A DNA stretch of 64,000 nt from Streptomyces misionensis (GTDB taxonomy: Bacteria; Actinomycetota; Actinomycetes; Streptomycetales; Streptomycetaceae): assembly GCF_900104815.1 (NCBI RefSeq), contig NZ_FNTD01000004.1:6571001-6635000 (forward strand), read 5' to 3'. A program made the position numbers and the translations under genes. The notes under the pieces are model-generated. The model made no database searches. It was not told where the DNA came from and was given only the letters and a program-made list of their open reading frames with translations. Shown piece after piece: positions 8,011 through 17,390 of the stretch (the stretch's first letter is position 1; every line of letters begins with the position of its first letter).

Positions 8011-8943
8011 TCAACCGGAACCGTGCAGCGGGGAGTTGACGGCGGGGCCCAGGTCCTTCGCGAGGGCCACCGCGAGTGCCCGGAAGATCCGCACCTCCGG
8101 ATTGTCGTCACCGGCGCGCACCGCGAGGTAGCTGCTGTCCCAGGGGGCGTCGAGGACGGGTATGAAGACGGCGCCCGGCCACGCGTAGTACCGCGCGAAG
8201 GAGCGCAGGCCGGAGCCCGCGGCCCGCCCGGTGACCACCCCGGTCAGCACCTCCTGGGGGGTGACGGCGTACTCGGAGCTGCGGCGCTGGGCGCGGTCCT
8301 CGAAGTACAGGTACTCGGTGAACGTCTGCGGGGTGTGCCCGGGGACACGGAACAGCGGCAGCTCGGCGAGGTCCGCGACGCGCACCCCGGAGGTCCGGGC
8401 GTCGGCCAGCGGGGACCGTTCGTGCACGACGACGATCCGCTGCTCGGTGGTGAGGACGTCCGCCACGAGCCGCTCGTCCTGTGGGCTCGGCCGCACGAAG
8501 GCGACGTCCACCCGGTCCTCCACCAGCGCGGTCACATGCTCCGTGAAGTCCAGTTGCCGTATCTCCACCCGCACCTCGGGCCGCGCCCGCCGGTAGGCGT
8601 TGATGGCCGCGGGGGTCAGCTCCGCCGAACCGTGCCCCATGATGCCCACCCGCAGCGGGCGCCCGTGTTCCGGCTCCCGCGTGACGTCCGCCAGGTCGTC
8701 GAGGGCGGCGTTCGCGGCGTCGAGGAGGGTGCGCGCGTGTCCGGCGAGCCGCACACCGGCGGCCGTCGGTACGACGGGGGAGCCGGACCGGTCGAGGAGC
8801 CGCACGCCGACCTGGCCTTCCAGGCGGCGCACATGCTGGGTGACGGCGGGCGGCGACAGGAAGAGCCGCGCCGCGGCCCGTCCGAAGTGCCCTTCCTCGA
8901 CGACCGCCAGAAACGAGGACAACAGCCGCAGGTCAAGCGCCAT
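8011..8943 (-). CDS. LysR-family transcriptional regulator
   Basis: This 310-residue protein has an N-terminal winged helix-turn-helix (LLSSFLAVVEEGHFGRAAAR, then LFLSPPAVTQHVRRLE) and a periplasmic-binding-protein-like effector domain from about residue 90. ATG at 8943 is chosen because it begins exactly at the conserved HTH (MALDLRLLSSF). The longer frame upstream has no family features and crosses the divergent promoter. LysR regulators usually control the divergent neighbour, here the MFS transporter at 9044, and autoregulate. Two perfect palindromes lie in the 100-base gap. The effector is not predictable. Confidence 0.93.
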   Translation of the reverse strand: MALDLRLLSSFLAVVEEGHFGRAAARLFLSPPAVTQHVRRLEGQVGVRLLDRSGSPVVPTAAGVRLAGHARTLLDAANAALDDLADVTREPEHGRPLRVGIMGHGSAELTPAAINAYRRARPEVRVEIRQLDFTEHVTALVEDRVDVAFVRPSPQDERLVADVLTTEQRIVVVHERSPLADARTSGVRVADLAELPLFRVPGHTPQTFTEYLYFEDRAQRRSSEYAVTPQEVLTGVVTGRAAGSGLRSFARYYAWPGAVFIPVLDAPWDSSYLAVRAGDDNPEVRIFRALAVALAKDLGPAVNSPLHGSG

Positions 8944-8985
8944 ACGAGCAGGGTAGACGGGGAGCCGGACGGCAGGCGCGGGCCG

Positions 8986-9000
8986 TTCACGAATCGTGAA
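8986..9000. promoter_or_regulatory. LysR-type operator candidate 1
   Basis: Perfect 15-bp palindrome TTCACGAATCGTGAA with 7-bp arms and a single central base. It contains the T-N11-A pattern of LysR binding boxes and lies in the gap between the lysR gene and the MFS gene. Confidence 0.65.
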
Positions 9001-9001
9001 G

Positions 9002-9019
9002 GTTCGGCGCGCGCCGAAC
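9002..9019. promoter_or_regulatory. LysR-type operator candidate 2
   Basis: Perfect 18-bp palindrome GTTCGGCGCGCGCCGAAC, one base after the first palindrome and 25 bases before the MFS start. It could be a second regulator half-site region or a transcript hairpin. Confidence 0.5.
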
Positions 9020-9043
9020 GGTCGGGCACGTACGAATGGGAGC

Positions 9044-10195
9044 ATGACCGCATCCCCTGTCACCGCCCCCGTCGCCGCCGTTCCCGCGACCGCCGGCGCC
9101 CCGGGCGCCCGCGCCGCCTGGATCATGCTGGCCTCCGGCTGGAGCGCCAACCAGTTCTCCGCCCTGCTCGGCGCCTACCGAGGCCGCTTCGGCCTCACCG
9201 AGTCGACGGTGACCGGCCTGTTCGCGGTTTACGTCGTCGGCCTGATCCCGGCGCTGCTGATCGCGGGCCCGCTCGCGGACCGCAGGGGACGGCGCCGGGT
9301 GGCCCTCGCGGCCCTCGCCCTCAACGTCCTGTCCACGCTGCTCCTCATGGCCGGCGGCGCGTGGGGCCACACCTGGCTGCTGCTGCCCGGACGCTTCCTG
9401 ACCGGGGTCGGCGCGGGCGCGCTGCTGGCCGCGGGCAGCGCCTGGATCAAGGAACTCTCCGGCTCCCCGCGCCGCGCCGGGCTGTTCGTCTCCGCGGGCT
9501 TCGCGACGGGCGGCCTCGCGGCGGCGCTCATAGCCCGGTGGGCTCCCTGGCCGATGGTGACGGCGTACGTTCCGCACGTCCTCCTCGGCGCGGCGGCGGG
9601 GTGGCTCGCGCTGGCCGCACCGGAGACGCACCGGCCGGCCCGCCCCCTCGGCTCCGCAGCCGCCCACGAACACACCGGCCGCCGCTTCCGGCGTACCGTG
9701 CTGCCGCTGGCGCCCTGGGTCTTCACGGCGCCCACCATCGGGTTCGTCACGCTGCCGAGCACCCTGCACACCGGCCTGGTCCTCACGGGCCTCGCGACGG
9801 CCGTCGTCCCCGGCACCGGTCTGCTCACCGCACGGCGCGCCCCGTCGACGCCCACCGCGGGCCTCCTGGTCGTGGCGGCCGGCACGGCGACCGCGGCCGT
9901 CGCCGCCGCGACCGGGAACGAGCCCCTCGCCCTCCTCGCGGCGGTCGTGCTCGGCGCGGGCTACGGACTGGCCCTCACCTACGGCCTCACCCGGACCGCG
10001 GCCCTCGCCCCGCCGCACCGGCTCGCCCGCTGGACGGCCCGGTTCTGGACGGTGGCCTACCTCGGCATGTTCACCCCGTACGTCCTCACGCTCCTCGGCC
10101 ACCTCACGACGACACCGGCGCTGCTCGCGGCCGTCGCACTGCTGGCCCTCGCCCACGCCGGACTCGCCGCGCACCAGCCACGACCGCGGCGCTGA
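9044..10195 (+). CDS. MFS transporter
   Basis: This 383-residue protein has about 12 predicted hydrophobic segments. The canonical MFS loop 2-3 motif appears as GPLADRRGRRRVAL (about residues 74-87). A helix 4 segment (LLPGRFLTGVGAGALLAAGSAW) also matches the family. ATG at 9044 is preceded by GGGAGC. The reading frame extends upstream, but that part crosses the palindromic promoter, so the longer start is unlikely. The gene is divergent from the LysR regulator, the usual arrangement for a regulated drug or metabolite exporter. The substrate is unknown. Confidence 0.9.
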   Translation: MTASPVTAPVAAVPATAGAPGARAAWIMLASGWSANQFSALLGAYRGRFGLTESTVTGLFAVYVVGLIPALLIAGPLADRRGRRRVALAALALNVLSTLLLMAGGAWGHTWLLLPGRFLTGVGAGALLAAGSAWIKELSGSPRRAGLFVSAGFATGGLAAALIARWAPWPMVTAYVPHVLLGAAAGWLALAAPETHRPARPLGSAAAHEHTGRRFRRTVLPLAPWVFTAPTIGFVTLPSTLHTGLVLTGLATAVVPGTGLLTARRAPSTPTAGLLVVAAGTATAAVAAATGNEPLALLAAVVLGAGYGLALTYGLTRTAALAPPHRLARWTARFWTVAYLGMFTPYVLTLLGHLTTTPALLAAVALLALAHAGLAAHQPRPRR

Positions 10196-10228
10196 GCAGA
10201 GGCAAGACCGGTGGCGGGGCGGGCCCGG

Positions 10229-10860
10229 TCAGCTGCGCCGGACCGGTGAGCCGGCAGGTGGCCGGGCGGTTCGACGGCCAGTGCCCCGCCGTCGGTCCGC
10301 CCGGTGAGCCAGCCCGGCAGATCCGCCGCCGGACCCGTCACCCGTGGCCCCGGCCCGGCGCCGGTCACCCGTGGGATCCGGTCCTCGTCGGCGACCAGCG
10401 TCATGGGCGGGGCGCCGGGGTCGTCGCGCAGACGCCGCACGGTCGTCTCCAGCTCGCGGCCGACCAGCAGGGCGGGCCGGCGGTCCGGGCCATGACCGGT
10501 CGCCAGGTCGGTGTGGTGGACCTCGACCTCGCGCAGCATGCTCCCGACGACCCCGCGCACCGGCCGGAGGCCGCCGCCGAGCCAGCGCACCGGCACCTCC
10601 CAGGCATCCGCCGGGTGGTCACCGGCCGCGGCGAGGAAGCGGCGCAGCGCGGTGTCCATGTCGTCGAGGAGGACGGCGGCGGGCCGGCCGGCGTCCTCCT
10701 CGATCTCCCGCGCCCGCTGGGCTTCGTCGGCGTACTGCGGCAGGTCGACGCCCCCGCGGGCGGAGGCGAGCAGCCGGCCGCGGGAGCCGGCGCTGCGGGC
10801 CGGATGGGTGAGGACGCGGCCACGCGTCCAGCCGGGCAGCGGCGAGGGCGCCCGGAACGT
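10229..10860 (-). pseudogene. Broken maleylpyruvate isomerase-like (MDMPI) gene
   Basis: In one frame from 10860 downward the translation matches the mycothiol-dependent maleylpyruvate isomerase / DinB-like family: PLPGWTRGRVLTHPAR, EVPVRWLGGGLRP, LREVEVHHTDLATGHGP and LPGWLTGRTDGGALAV. No ATG or GTG precedes the conserved N-terminal motif; the frame abuts the TGA of the ROK kinase, so the first ~30 residues and the start are missing. The usual end of the family is also lost, and a one-base shift would restore a stop at 10229-10231. The conserved metal-site motif is eroded (LARN is PARS). The first in-frame ATG (10659) would remove the mycothiol-binding half. It is probably a deletion remnant. 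Confidence 0.62.
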
Positions 10861-11828
10861 CAGGGCTCGCGCACCGATGCGGAGACGGCGGGGCGTGCGC
10901 CCCCGTCAGACGTCGTGCCCAGGCGGGCGAGGGCGGCGGCGCCCACCGGTACGGCGTCCGTGCCGAGCCCCGCCCGGACCAGGCGGACGGGGTGACCGCT
11001 GACCGGGGGTTCCTCGGCGAGCCGGGCGAGGACGGCCGGTTCGAGGAGGTGCCAGGCGCGGCTGACGCCGCCGCCGATCACCACCGTGGTGATGTCGACG
11101 AGGCCCGCCGTCATGACGACCGCGCGGGCGAGCCCGGCGCCCGCCGCGCGGTACACCGCGAGGGCGTCCTCGTCGCCGTGCGCGGCCGCGTCGGCGACCT
11201 CCCGCGCGGTGAGGCGGCGGCCGGTGCGGTCGGCGTACCGCGCGCCGATGGAGCGGCCGGAGGCCAGGGTCTCCAGATGGCCGCGCCCCCCGCAGGTGCA
11301 GCCCAGGTCGCCGAAGCCGGGGATGTGCCCGATCTCCCCGGCCGCGCCGTGCGGTCCGGCGAACAGCCGGCCGTCCGTCCAGACGGCGCCGCCGACGCCG
11401 GTGCCCAGCGCGATGCCGAGCACGTCCCGCTCGCCCCGGACCGCGCCCGAGGACACCTCCCCGCGCAGGAAGGCGTTGACGTCGTTGTCGAGGTACGCCG
11501 GTACGCCCAGCGCGTCCGCGACGGCCGCGGTGACCGGGAAGCCCGCCCAGCCGCGGAAGGAGTCGCTGGCCACCAGGATGCGGCCCGCGGCGGAGTCCAC
11601 CACCCCGGCCGCGCCGACGCCGGCGCCGGCCAGCCGGCCGGGGACGCGGCGCAGCAGCGGCGCCAGCGCGCCCAGTGCGGCGTCGACCATGGCCTGTCCG
11701 CCGCGGGCCGCCGGGGTGGTCGTCTCGGCCCGGTCCAGCACGGTGAGGTCGTCGTCGCAGAGCACCACCTGGGTGGTGGTCCCGCCGATGTCCACGCCGG
11801 CGAACAGCGTCCGGTCGTGCGCGCTCAC
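10860..11828 (-). CDS. ROK-family sugar kinase
   Basis: This 322-residue cytoplasmic ROK kinase has an N-terminal ATP-binding motif (GVDIGGTTTQ), the substrate/catalytic region LDNDVNAF, a second phosphate motif (GIALGTGVGGAVW) and HGAAGEIGH. The ROK zinc motif reads CTCGGRGHLE, with His where most members have a third Cys. The family phosphorylates glucose, N-acetylglucosamine or N-acetylmannosamine; the exact sugar here is not known. GTG at 11828 overlaps the stop of the upstream ABC ATPase gene by 4 bases, placing it last in the dpp-like operon. It suggests that the imported compound contains or releases a hexose. Confidence 0.9.
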   Translation of the reverse strand: MSAHDRTLFAGVDIGGTTTQVVLCDDDLTVLDRAETTTPAARGGQAMVDAALGALAPLLRRVPGRLAGAGVGAAGVVDSAAGRILVASDSFRGWAGFPVTAAVADALGVPAYLDNDVNAFLRGEVSSGAVRGERDVLGIALGTGVGGAVWTDGRLFAGPHGAAGEIGHIPGFGDLGCTCGGRGHLETLASGRSIGARYADRTGRRLTAREVADAAAHGDEDALAVYRAAGAGLARAVVMTAGLVDITTVVIGGGVSRAWHLLEPAVLARLAEEPPVSGHPVRLVRAGLGTDAVPVGAAALARLGTTSDGGARPAVSASVREP

Positions 11829-13552
11829 GCCTCGCCCTCCGTGCGTCCGGCCGCCAGGGTGGCCAGGCGTTCGGCTCTGCGGCCGCGTTGCACCACCGGG
11901 TCGGGCACCGGGACGGCGGCCAGCAGCCGGCGGGTGTAGTCGGTCTCCGGGTGCAGCAGCGTCTCGCCGGTGGGCCCCTGTTCCTCGATCCGCCCGGCCC
12001 GCATGACGGCGACCCGGCGGGCGAAGTGCTGGACGACGGCGAGGTCGTGGGAGACGAACAGGCAGGCGAAGCCGAGTTCGTCCTGGAGTTCGGTGATGAC
12101 CTCCAGCACGGACTCCTGCACGCTCACGTCGAGCGCGCTGGTGGGCTCGTCGGCGACCAGCAGCCGGGGTTCGAGCACCAGGGCGCGGGCCAGGCTGACC
12201 CGCTGGCGCTGGCCGCCGGAAAGTTCGCCGGGGGCGCGGCGGACGACGTCGCGGGGCAGCCGCACCCGGTCGAGCACGGCCAGCACACGGTCGCGCCGGT
12301 CCTGCGCGGACAGCTCACGGCGGTGCACCCGCAGCGGCTCGGCGACGCACTCGCCGACCGTCATCCTGGCGTCGAGCGAGGCGACCGGGTCCTGGAGGAC
12401 CACGCCTATGCCGGCGCGCAGCGCCCGGCGGGCGCGGGAGCGGGTACGGGCGAGGTCGGCGCCGAACAGGGAGACGGTGCCGGACGTCGGCGGGATCAGA
12501 CCGAGCGCGACGCGCGCCGCGGTGGACTTGCCGGAGCCCGACTCGCCCACCAGGCCCAGGGTTTCGCCGGGGCGGACGGTGAGCGAGACGTCGTCGAGGG
12601 CGCGCACCGCGCGCTTGCCGCGGCCGAACACCACGGAGATCCCGCGGAGTTCGACGACGGGCGCACCGGCCGTGCGGTCGGAGCCGCCGCCCGGGGCGGG
12701 CTCGCGGGCCGGCGCGGGACGGCCGGCCTCGGCGACCGACAGCCGGGGCACGGCGGCCAGCAGCCGCCGGGTGTAGTCGTGCGTCGGGCGCAGCAGGACG
12801 TCCTCGACCGGGCCGGTCTCCACGATCTCGCCGTGGTACATCACGGCGACCCGGTCCGCGAAGTCCGCGACCACGCCCATGTTGTGGGTGACGAGCAGGA
12901 CGCCGGTGCCGGTCTCGGCGGCGAGCCTGCGCAGCAGGTCGAGGATCTCGGCCTGCACGGTGACGTCGAGCGCGGTGGTCGGCTCGTCCGCGATCAGCAG
13001 CGCGGGGTCGTTGGCGATCGCCATGGCGATGACCACCCGCTGCCGCTGCCCGCCGGAGAGCTGGAAGGGATAGGCGGCCGCACGCTTCTCCGGCTCGGGG
13101 ATGCCGACCCTGCGCAGCAGGTCGACGGCCTCGGCGGCGGCGTCCTTGGCGGAGACCTCGCGGTGGTTGCGGATCACCTCGGCGATCTGCTTGCCGATCC
13201 GGGTGAGCGGGTCGAGCGCGGTGGCCGGCTCCTGGAACACCATGGAGACGGTCCGGCCGCGCAGCGCGGCGAGCCCGGCCTCGTCGGCGGCGACGACGTC
13301 GGTGCCGTCGATCACGGCCCGGCCGGTGACCCGGGCGTTGCCGGCCAGCAGCCCCATCGCGGCCAGCGCGACGGTGGACTTGCCGGAGCCCGACTCGCCG
13401 ACCAGAGCGAGGGTCTCGCCGGGACGGACGTGCAGGGACACGCCCCGTACGGCGGGCACCTGGGCGGACTCGGTGGTGAAGACGACACCGAGGTCGTCGA
13501 GTTCGAGAATCGGCTCGGCCGTCGCGGCGGCACGGGCCTGGGTGGCGGTCAT
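11825..13552 (-). CDS. ABC transporter, fused DppD-DppF-type ATPase
   Basis: This 575-residue protein contains two full ABC ATPase domains in tandem. Domain 1 (about residues 15-265) has Walker [10 protein letters not shown], signature [14 protein letters not shown] and Walker [13 protein letters not shown]. Domain 2 (about 300-540) has a second GESGSGKST, signature [15 protein letters not shown] and [12 protein letters not shown]. Peptide/nickel-type importers normally encode these as separate DppD and DppF proteins; fusion is common in actinobacteria. It energises the permeases encoded immediately upstream, with 4-base overlaps on both sides. Both sites look catalytically intact. Confidence 0.95.
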   Translation of the reverse strand: MTATQARAAATAEPILELDDLGVVFTTESAQVPAVRGVSLHVRPGETLALVGESGSGKSTVALAAMGLLAGNARVTGRAVIDGTDVVAADEAGLAALRGRTVSMVFQEPATALDPLTRIGKQIAEVIRNHREVSAKDAAAEAVDLLRRVGIPEPEKRAAAYPFQLSGGQRQRVVIAMAIANDPALLIADEPTTALDVTVQAEILDLLRRLAAETGTGVLLVTHNMGVVADFADRVAVMYHGEIVETGPVEDVLLRPTHDYTRRLLAAVPRLSVAEAGRPAPAREPAPGGGSDRTAGAPVVELRGISVVFGRGKRAVRALDDVSLTVRPGETLGLVGESGSGKSTAARVALGLIPPTSGTVSLFGADLARTRSRARRALRAGIGVVLQDPVASLDARMTVGECVAEPLRVHRRELSAQDRRDRVLAVLDRVRLPRDVVRRAPGELSGGQRQRVSLARALVLEPRLLVADEPTSALDVSVQESVLEVITELQDELGFACLFVSHDLAVVQHFARRVAVMRAGRIEEQGPTGETLLHPETDYTRRLLAAVPVPDPVVQRGRRAERLATLAAGRTEGEA

Positions 13553-14448
13553 CCGCGTCCCCTCACGTCGAATGCGTCACGGAGCCCGTCTCCGATCGCG
13601 TTGAACGCCCACACCACCAGGATGATGGCGAGGCCGGGCGGCACGATGAGCCACCAGTAGCCGGAGTAGGCGGCGGTGAGTCCCGCCGAGAGCATGCCGC
13701 CCCAGTCGGTGGCCGGCGGCTGCACGCCGAGGCCCAGGTAGGAGACGTAGGCGACGAGCAGGATGGCGTCGGCGATCTGGAAGGTCGTGGCGACGATGAT
13801 GGTCGACACGGAGTTGGGCAGGATGTGCCGCAGGATCGCGCGGGCGTGCGTCCCCCCGATGGCCCGCAAGGTCAGCACGTAGTCGCGGTTCTTCAGGGTC
13901 AGGGTCTCGGCCCGGATCAGCCGGGACGGCACCAGCCACGACACCAGGCCGAGGATGAGGATCAGGCCGCCGAGGCCGGGCGTGGTGATGGCGGAGACCA
14001 CCAGCAGGATGAACAGGGCGGGGATGGCGATGCCCGCGTCCACGATCCGCATCATCACCGCGTCGATCCAGCCGCCCGCGTAGCCCGCGGCCGCGCCCCA
14101 CAGGGTGCCGATGACGGTGGCCAGGACGCCCGCGGCGAGACCGACGATCAGCGACACCTTGCCGCCGTACATGAGCCGGCCCAGTTCGTCGTGGCCGACG
14201 GCGTCGGTGCCGAGCCAGTGGGCGCCGCTGGGGGAGAGGTTGACCTGCTGGAGCGCGGTGTGGGTCTGGTCCGTGGAGTACACCAGCGGGCCCACGAAGC
14301 AGAACAGGACGAAGAAGGCCACGACGCAGAGTCCGGCGACGGCGAGCCGGTTGCGCAGGAAGCGCCGGACGGCGAGCCGGGCGCCCGAGGTCTCACGCGG
14401 GGTGCCGGCCGTGCCGGACGTCTCGGCCGGCTGGACGACGGCGCTCAT
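13549..14448 (-). CDS. ABC transporter permease, DppC-type
   Basis: This 299-residue inner-membrane permease of the peptide/opine/nickel importer family has an N-terminal OppC-type segment (RRFLRNRLAVAGL) followed by a first transmembrane helix. LGTDAVGHDELGRLMYG and the EAA loop region (RAIGGTHARAILRHILPN) contact the ATPase. About six transmembrane helices are visible. ATG at 14448 overlaps the stop of the DppB-like gene by 4 bases, and its own stop overlaps the ATPase start by 4. It forms the channel with the DppB-type subunit. Confidence 0.94.
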   Translation of the reverse strand: MSAVVQPAETSGTAGTPRETSGARLAVRRFLRNRLAVAGLCVVAFFVLFCFVGPLVYSTDQTHTALQQVNLSPSGAHWLGTDAVGHDELGRLMYGGKVSLIVGLAAGVLATVIGTLWGAAAGYAGGWIDAVMMRIVDAGIAIPALFILLVVSAITTPGLGGLILILGLVSWLVPSRLIRAETLTLKNRDYVLTLRAIGGTHARAILRHILPNSVSTIIVATTFQIADAILLVAYVSYLGLGVQPPATDWGGMLSAGLTAAYSGYWWLIVPPGLAIILVVWAFNAIGDGLRDAFDVRGRG

Positions 14449-15404
14449 GACCGGCCTGCCTTCACTCGGGGATCGATGATCCGCTGGACGATGTCGGCCA
14501 GCAGCGTGCCGACCACGGTGGCGATGGCGATGACCAGCACGCAGCCCAGCAGCACCGGGTAGTCCGAGGCCTGCGCGGCGGTCCAGAACAGCAGCCCCAT
14601 GCCGGGGTAGTTGAAGAGCTGCTCCACCACCAGTGCACCGCCGAAGAGCACCGGCACGTAGTAGCCGAGCATGGCGACCACCGGGGTCAGGGAGTTGCGG
14701 AAGACGTGCCGCCGCAGGATGGCGCGGGAGCGGGAACCGCCGGCCCGCGCCGTCCTGACGTAGTCCTCGGAGAGGTTCTCCAGGGTGGCGGCGCGCATGT
14801 AGCGGCTGAACACGGCGACCATGGAGGCGGCGCCGGCGACCACCGGCAGCACCAGGGCCCGCGGGTCGGAGAACACCTGGGCGAGCGTGTCCCCCTGCGG
14901 CGCCTGGGACGGGAACCACGGCAGCACCTGGCTGAACAGCAGCACCAGGATCAGCCCGAGGAAGTACACGGGCGTGGAGTAGGCGACGAAGCTCAGCGTG
15001 GTGATGACGTAGTCCACCGGCTTGTTGCGCCGCACGGCCTGCCACATGCCCAGCGGGATCGCCAGGAGCAGGCCGATGACGGCCGACAGCACGGTCAGGA
15101 CCAGGGTCTTGGGCAGCCGCTCCCCGATGAGCCGGGCGACCGGCGCGTTCAGGGTGTAGGAGGTGCCGAGGTCGCCGTGCAGCAGCTGGTTCAGGTAGTA
15201 GAGGTACTGCACGGGCAGGGGCTTGTCGAGGCCCTGTTCATGGTTGAACCGGGCGATCTGCTGCGCCGTGGCCTGCGGGCCGAGGATGCCGCGGGCGGGC
15301 CCCCCGGGCAGGGCGTGCAGCAGACCGAAGACCACGATCGTCACGATGAGGATCACCGCGACGGCCTGGAGGACGCGTCTGATCAGGTACGAGGGAGTAC
15401 TCAT
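14445..15404 (-). CDS. ABC transporter permease, DppB-type
   Basis: This 319-residue inner-membrane permease has an N-terminal signature (YLIRRVLQAVAVILIVTIVV) and LLHGDLGTSY, typical of DppB/OppB. It has about six transmembrane helices and an EAA loop near RTARAGGSRSRAILRRHVFRN. It lies 50 bases downstream of the solute-binding protein gene and overlaps the DppC-type gene by 4 bases. It pairs with that subunit to import whatever the 605-residue binding protein captures. Confidence 0.94.
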   Translation of the reverse strand: MSTPSYLIRRVLQAVAVILIVTIVVFGLLHALPGGPARGILGPQATAQQIARFNHEQGLDKPLPVQYLYYLNQLLHGDLGTSYTLNAPVARLIGERLPKTLVLTVLSAVIGLLLAIPLGMWQAVRRNKPVDYVITTLSFVAYSTPVYFLGLILVLLFSQVLPWFPSQAPQGDTLAQVFSDPRALVLPVVAGAASMVAVFSRYMRAATLENLSEDYVRTARAGGSRSRAILRRHVFRNSLTPVVAMLGYYVPVLFGGALVVEQLFNYPGMGLLFWTAAQASDYPVLLGCVLVIAIATVVGTLLADIVQRIIDPRVKAGRS

Positions 15405-15454
15405 GTGTTTTCCGGTCGCTTCGGCTCAGGTGTGCGCGGGGTCGCCGGACGGGC

Positions 15455-17272
15455 TCACTTGTTCGTCCACTTCCACATGGCGGGGTGGAAGTTGGCGAGC
15501 GAGTCCTGGGCGAACCCGCCCAGGCCGTCCCTGACCACGGAGACCTGGTAGTCGGGCTCCGGCAGCCAGACCACCGGCAGGTCCTCGGCCAGCGCGGCGC
15601 TGTACTTCTGGACCGCGGCGGTGGAGTCGGAGGTGGTGGTCTCGGTGATCAGCTTGTCCACCGCCGGGTTGGAGTAGCTGCCGAAGTTGGAGCCGCCGCC
15701 GGTCTGGAAGAGCGCGTCACCGCTCGGGTACGCCGGGAAGTACCAGCTGCCCGCGGTGCCGAAGAAGGACAGCTGCCACCCGCAGCCCGACTGGCCGGAG
15801 GTGCACTGACCGGCCTGCGAGAGGACCGAGTTGACCGGGGCGGTCTTGATGGTGAACTTGATGCCGGTCTTCGCGAAGGAGGACTGCAGCGCGCTCATCA
15901 TGTTGTCGGTCACGGTCGAACCGGACTGGGACAGCACCTGCATCTCGAACCTGGTGCCCTTGGCGACGCCCGGGCCGCACTGGTCGCTGCCACCGCCGGC
16001 GTCGTCGCACACCATGGTGCCGTTCCGCTCGGTCCAGCCGTGCGAGGTCAGCAGCTGCCTGGCCTTGGCGGTGTCGAACGGGTACGGGTTGTCCTTCTGC
16101 CTCGGGGAGACGAAGTCGGAGGCCTGCCCCTGGGGGATCGGGCCGTAGGTGGGGACCGCGGTGCCGTTGAAGACCACCTTGGAGAGGCTGGTCTGGTCGA
16201 CCGACATCTGGATCGCCTGGCGGGCGTACAGCTGCTTGAAGACGGCGCCCATGGCCGGGTTGTTGAAGTTGTAGGGCATGTAGGTGATCGCCCAGCCCGC
16301 CCACGGCTTGACCGTGTAGCCCCGGGACTTGAAGGCGGCTTCCTGGCCGAGGTCGGTGGCGTTGATGTAGCCGTAGTCGACCGTGCCGGCCCGCAGCGCG
16401 TTCTCCTCGGCGTCGGTCGTGGTGAACGGCAGCAGGTTGACGTTCTTGATGTTGGCCTTGCCGCCGCCGTCGTACTTGGCGTTGGCGGTCAGCTCGACCT
16501 TGCCCGCGGTGGAGAAGGACTTGAGGGTGTAGGGACCGCTGACCGTCTTCCAGAGCGGGTCGGTGGCGTAACCGGAGATGTTCTTGGCGGCGTTGTTGAG
16601 GTACGTCCAGACCCGCTTGGCGCCGGCGGGGGTGCGGTCCAGGTCGGAGACGGCACCGGAGTCGCCGGTCTTGTCCCAGACGTGCTGCGGCATCACGCGG
16701 ATCATGCTCAACTCGTCGGCGAGCATCCACTGTTGGTTGTACGCCTTGTCGAACGTGATCGTGAGGTGCGTGTCGTCGACGGTCTTCAGCGAGGTCCAGT
16801 TGTCCGGCGCCTTGCCCGGACTGTAGCTTGCCCAGTCGGCCTTGTTCGCCTTGACCAGGTTGTACCAGAACTCGACGTCGCGCGAGGTGATCGGCTTTCC
16901 GTCGCTCCAGTGCCGGTTGCCGAGGGTGATCGTGACGCTCTTGCTGTCCTTGCCGAAGTCCGCGGCGGTGGCGAGGGAGTTGTCCTTGTTCCAGCCGACC
17001 TGGCCGGTGGAGCCGTCGTAGGCGATCAGCGGCTCCCAGAGGACCTGGGATATGGAGGAGTTGTTGGTGTTGAGGTGCGCGGCCGTGCCGACCGGGAGGA
17101 TCCAGTTCGGCGTGAAGTTCGCCGGGAGCGCGTAGTTGATGGTGTCGCTGGAGTTTCCGCCGGACGACGAGGTTCCGCCCCCGGAACAACCGGTGAGCAG
17201 GGCGCCGGACGTGACGGCGGCGCCCGCGACGAGGGCCCAGCGGCGGCCGGTCGCCGTACGAGCAAGAAACAT
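15455..17272 (-). CDS. Family 5 extracellular solute-binding lipoprotein
   Basis: This 605-residue lipoprotein has an N-terminal Arg-rich/hydrophobic signal and lipobox LLTGC (Cys at about residue 29), followed by a Gly/Ser-rich tether. The rest matches SBP family 5 (DppA/OppA-like), for example HWSDGKPITSRDVEFWYN and SGPYTLKSF. The family binds oligopeptides and also oligosaccharides, nickel or opines, so the ligand is open. At this locus the linked ROK kinase and ROK repressor favour a sugar-containing ligand. ATG at 17272 is preceded by GAGGAGAATC. The gene is the first of the minus-strand operon and divergent from the ROK repressor. Confidence 0.93.
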   Translation of the reverse strand: MFLARTATGRRWALVAGAAVTSGALLTGCSGGGTSSSGGNSSDTINYALPANFTPNWILPVGTAAHLNTNNSSISQVLWEPLIAYDGSTGQVGWNKDNSLATAADFGKDSKSVTITLGNRHWSDGKPITSRDVEFWYNLVKANKADWASYSPGKAPDNWTSLKTVDDTHLTITFDKAYNQQWMLADELSMIRVMPQHVWDKTGDSGAVSDLDRTPAGAKRVWTYLNNAAKNISGYATDPLWKTVSGPYTLKSFSTAGKVELTANAKYDGGGKANIKNVNLLPFTTTDAEENALRAGTVDYGYINATDLGQEAAFKSRGYTVKPWAGWAITYMPYNFNNPAMGAVFKQLYARQAIQMSVDQTSLSKVVFNGTAVPTYGPIPQGQASDFVSPRQKDNPYPFDTAKARQLLTSHGWTERNGTMVCDDAGGGSDQCGPGVAKGTRFEMQVLSQSGSTVTDNMMSALQSSFAKTGIKFTIKTAPVNSVLSQAGQCTSGQSGCGWQLSFFGTAGSWYFPAYPSGDALFQTGGGSNFGSYSNPAVDKLITETTTSDSTAAVQKYSAALAEDLPVVWLPEPDYQVSVVRDGLGGFAQDSLANFHPAMWKWTNK

Positions 17273-17390
17273 GATTCTCCTCGGATTGAAAAAACCCGTG
17301 ATGTGTCCCGGTGCAGGCCGGGGCGGGCGCCGGGGGGAGCGGCGCCGCGTGGTGGACAGTCAACGACCCACGCGCCGAACAAACAAACAC

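Noticed and set aside
9529..9530. Possible CRISPR array or phage genes anywhere in the window
   Set aside because: No regularly spaced direct repeats of CRISPR size, and no structural phage, integrase or transposase proteins were found.
10057..10659. Intact 200-residue protein from ATG 10659
   Set aside because: It would lack the conserved N-terminal half motif that is present in frame upstream, and it runs through the convergent MFS gene end. A broken gene fits better.
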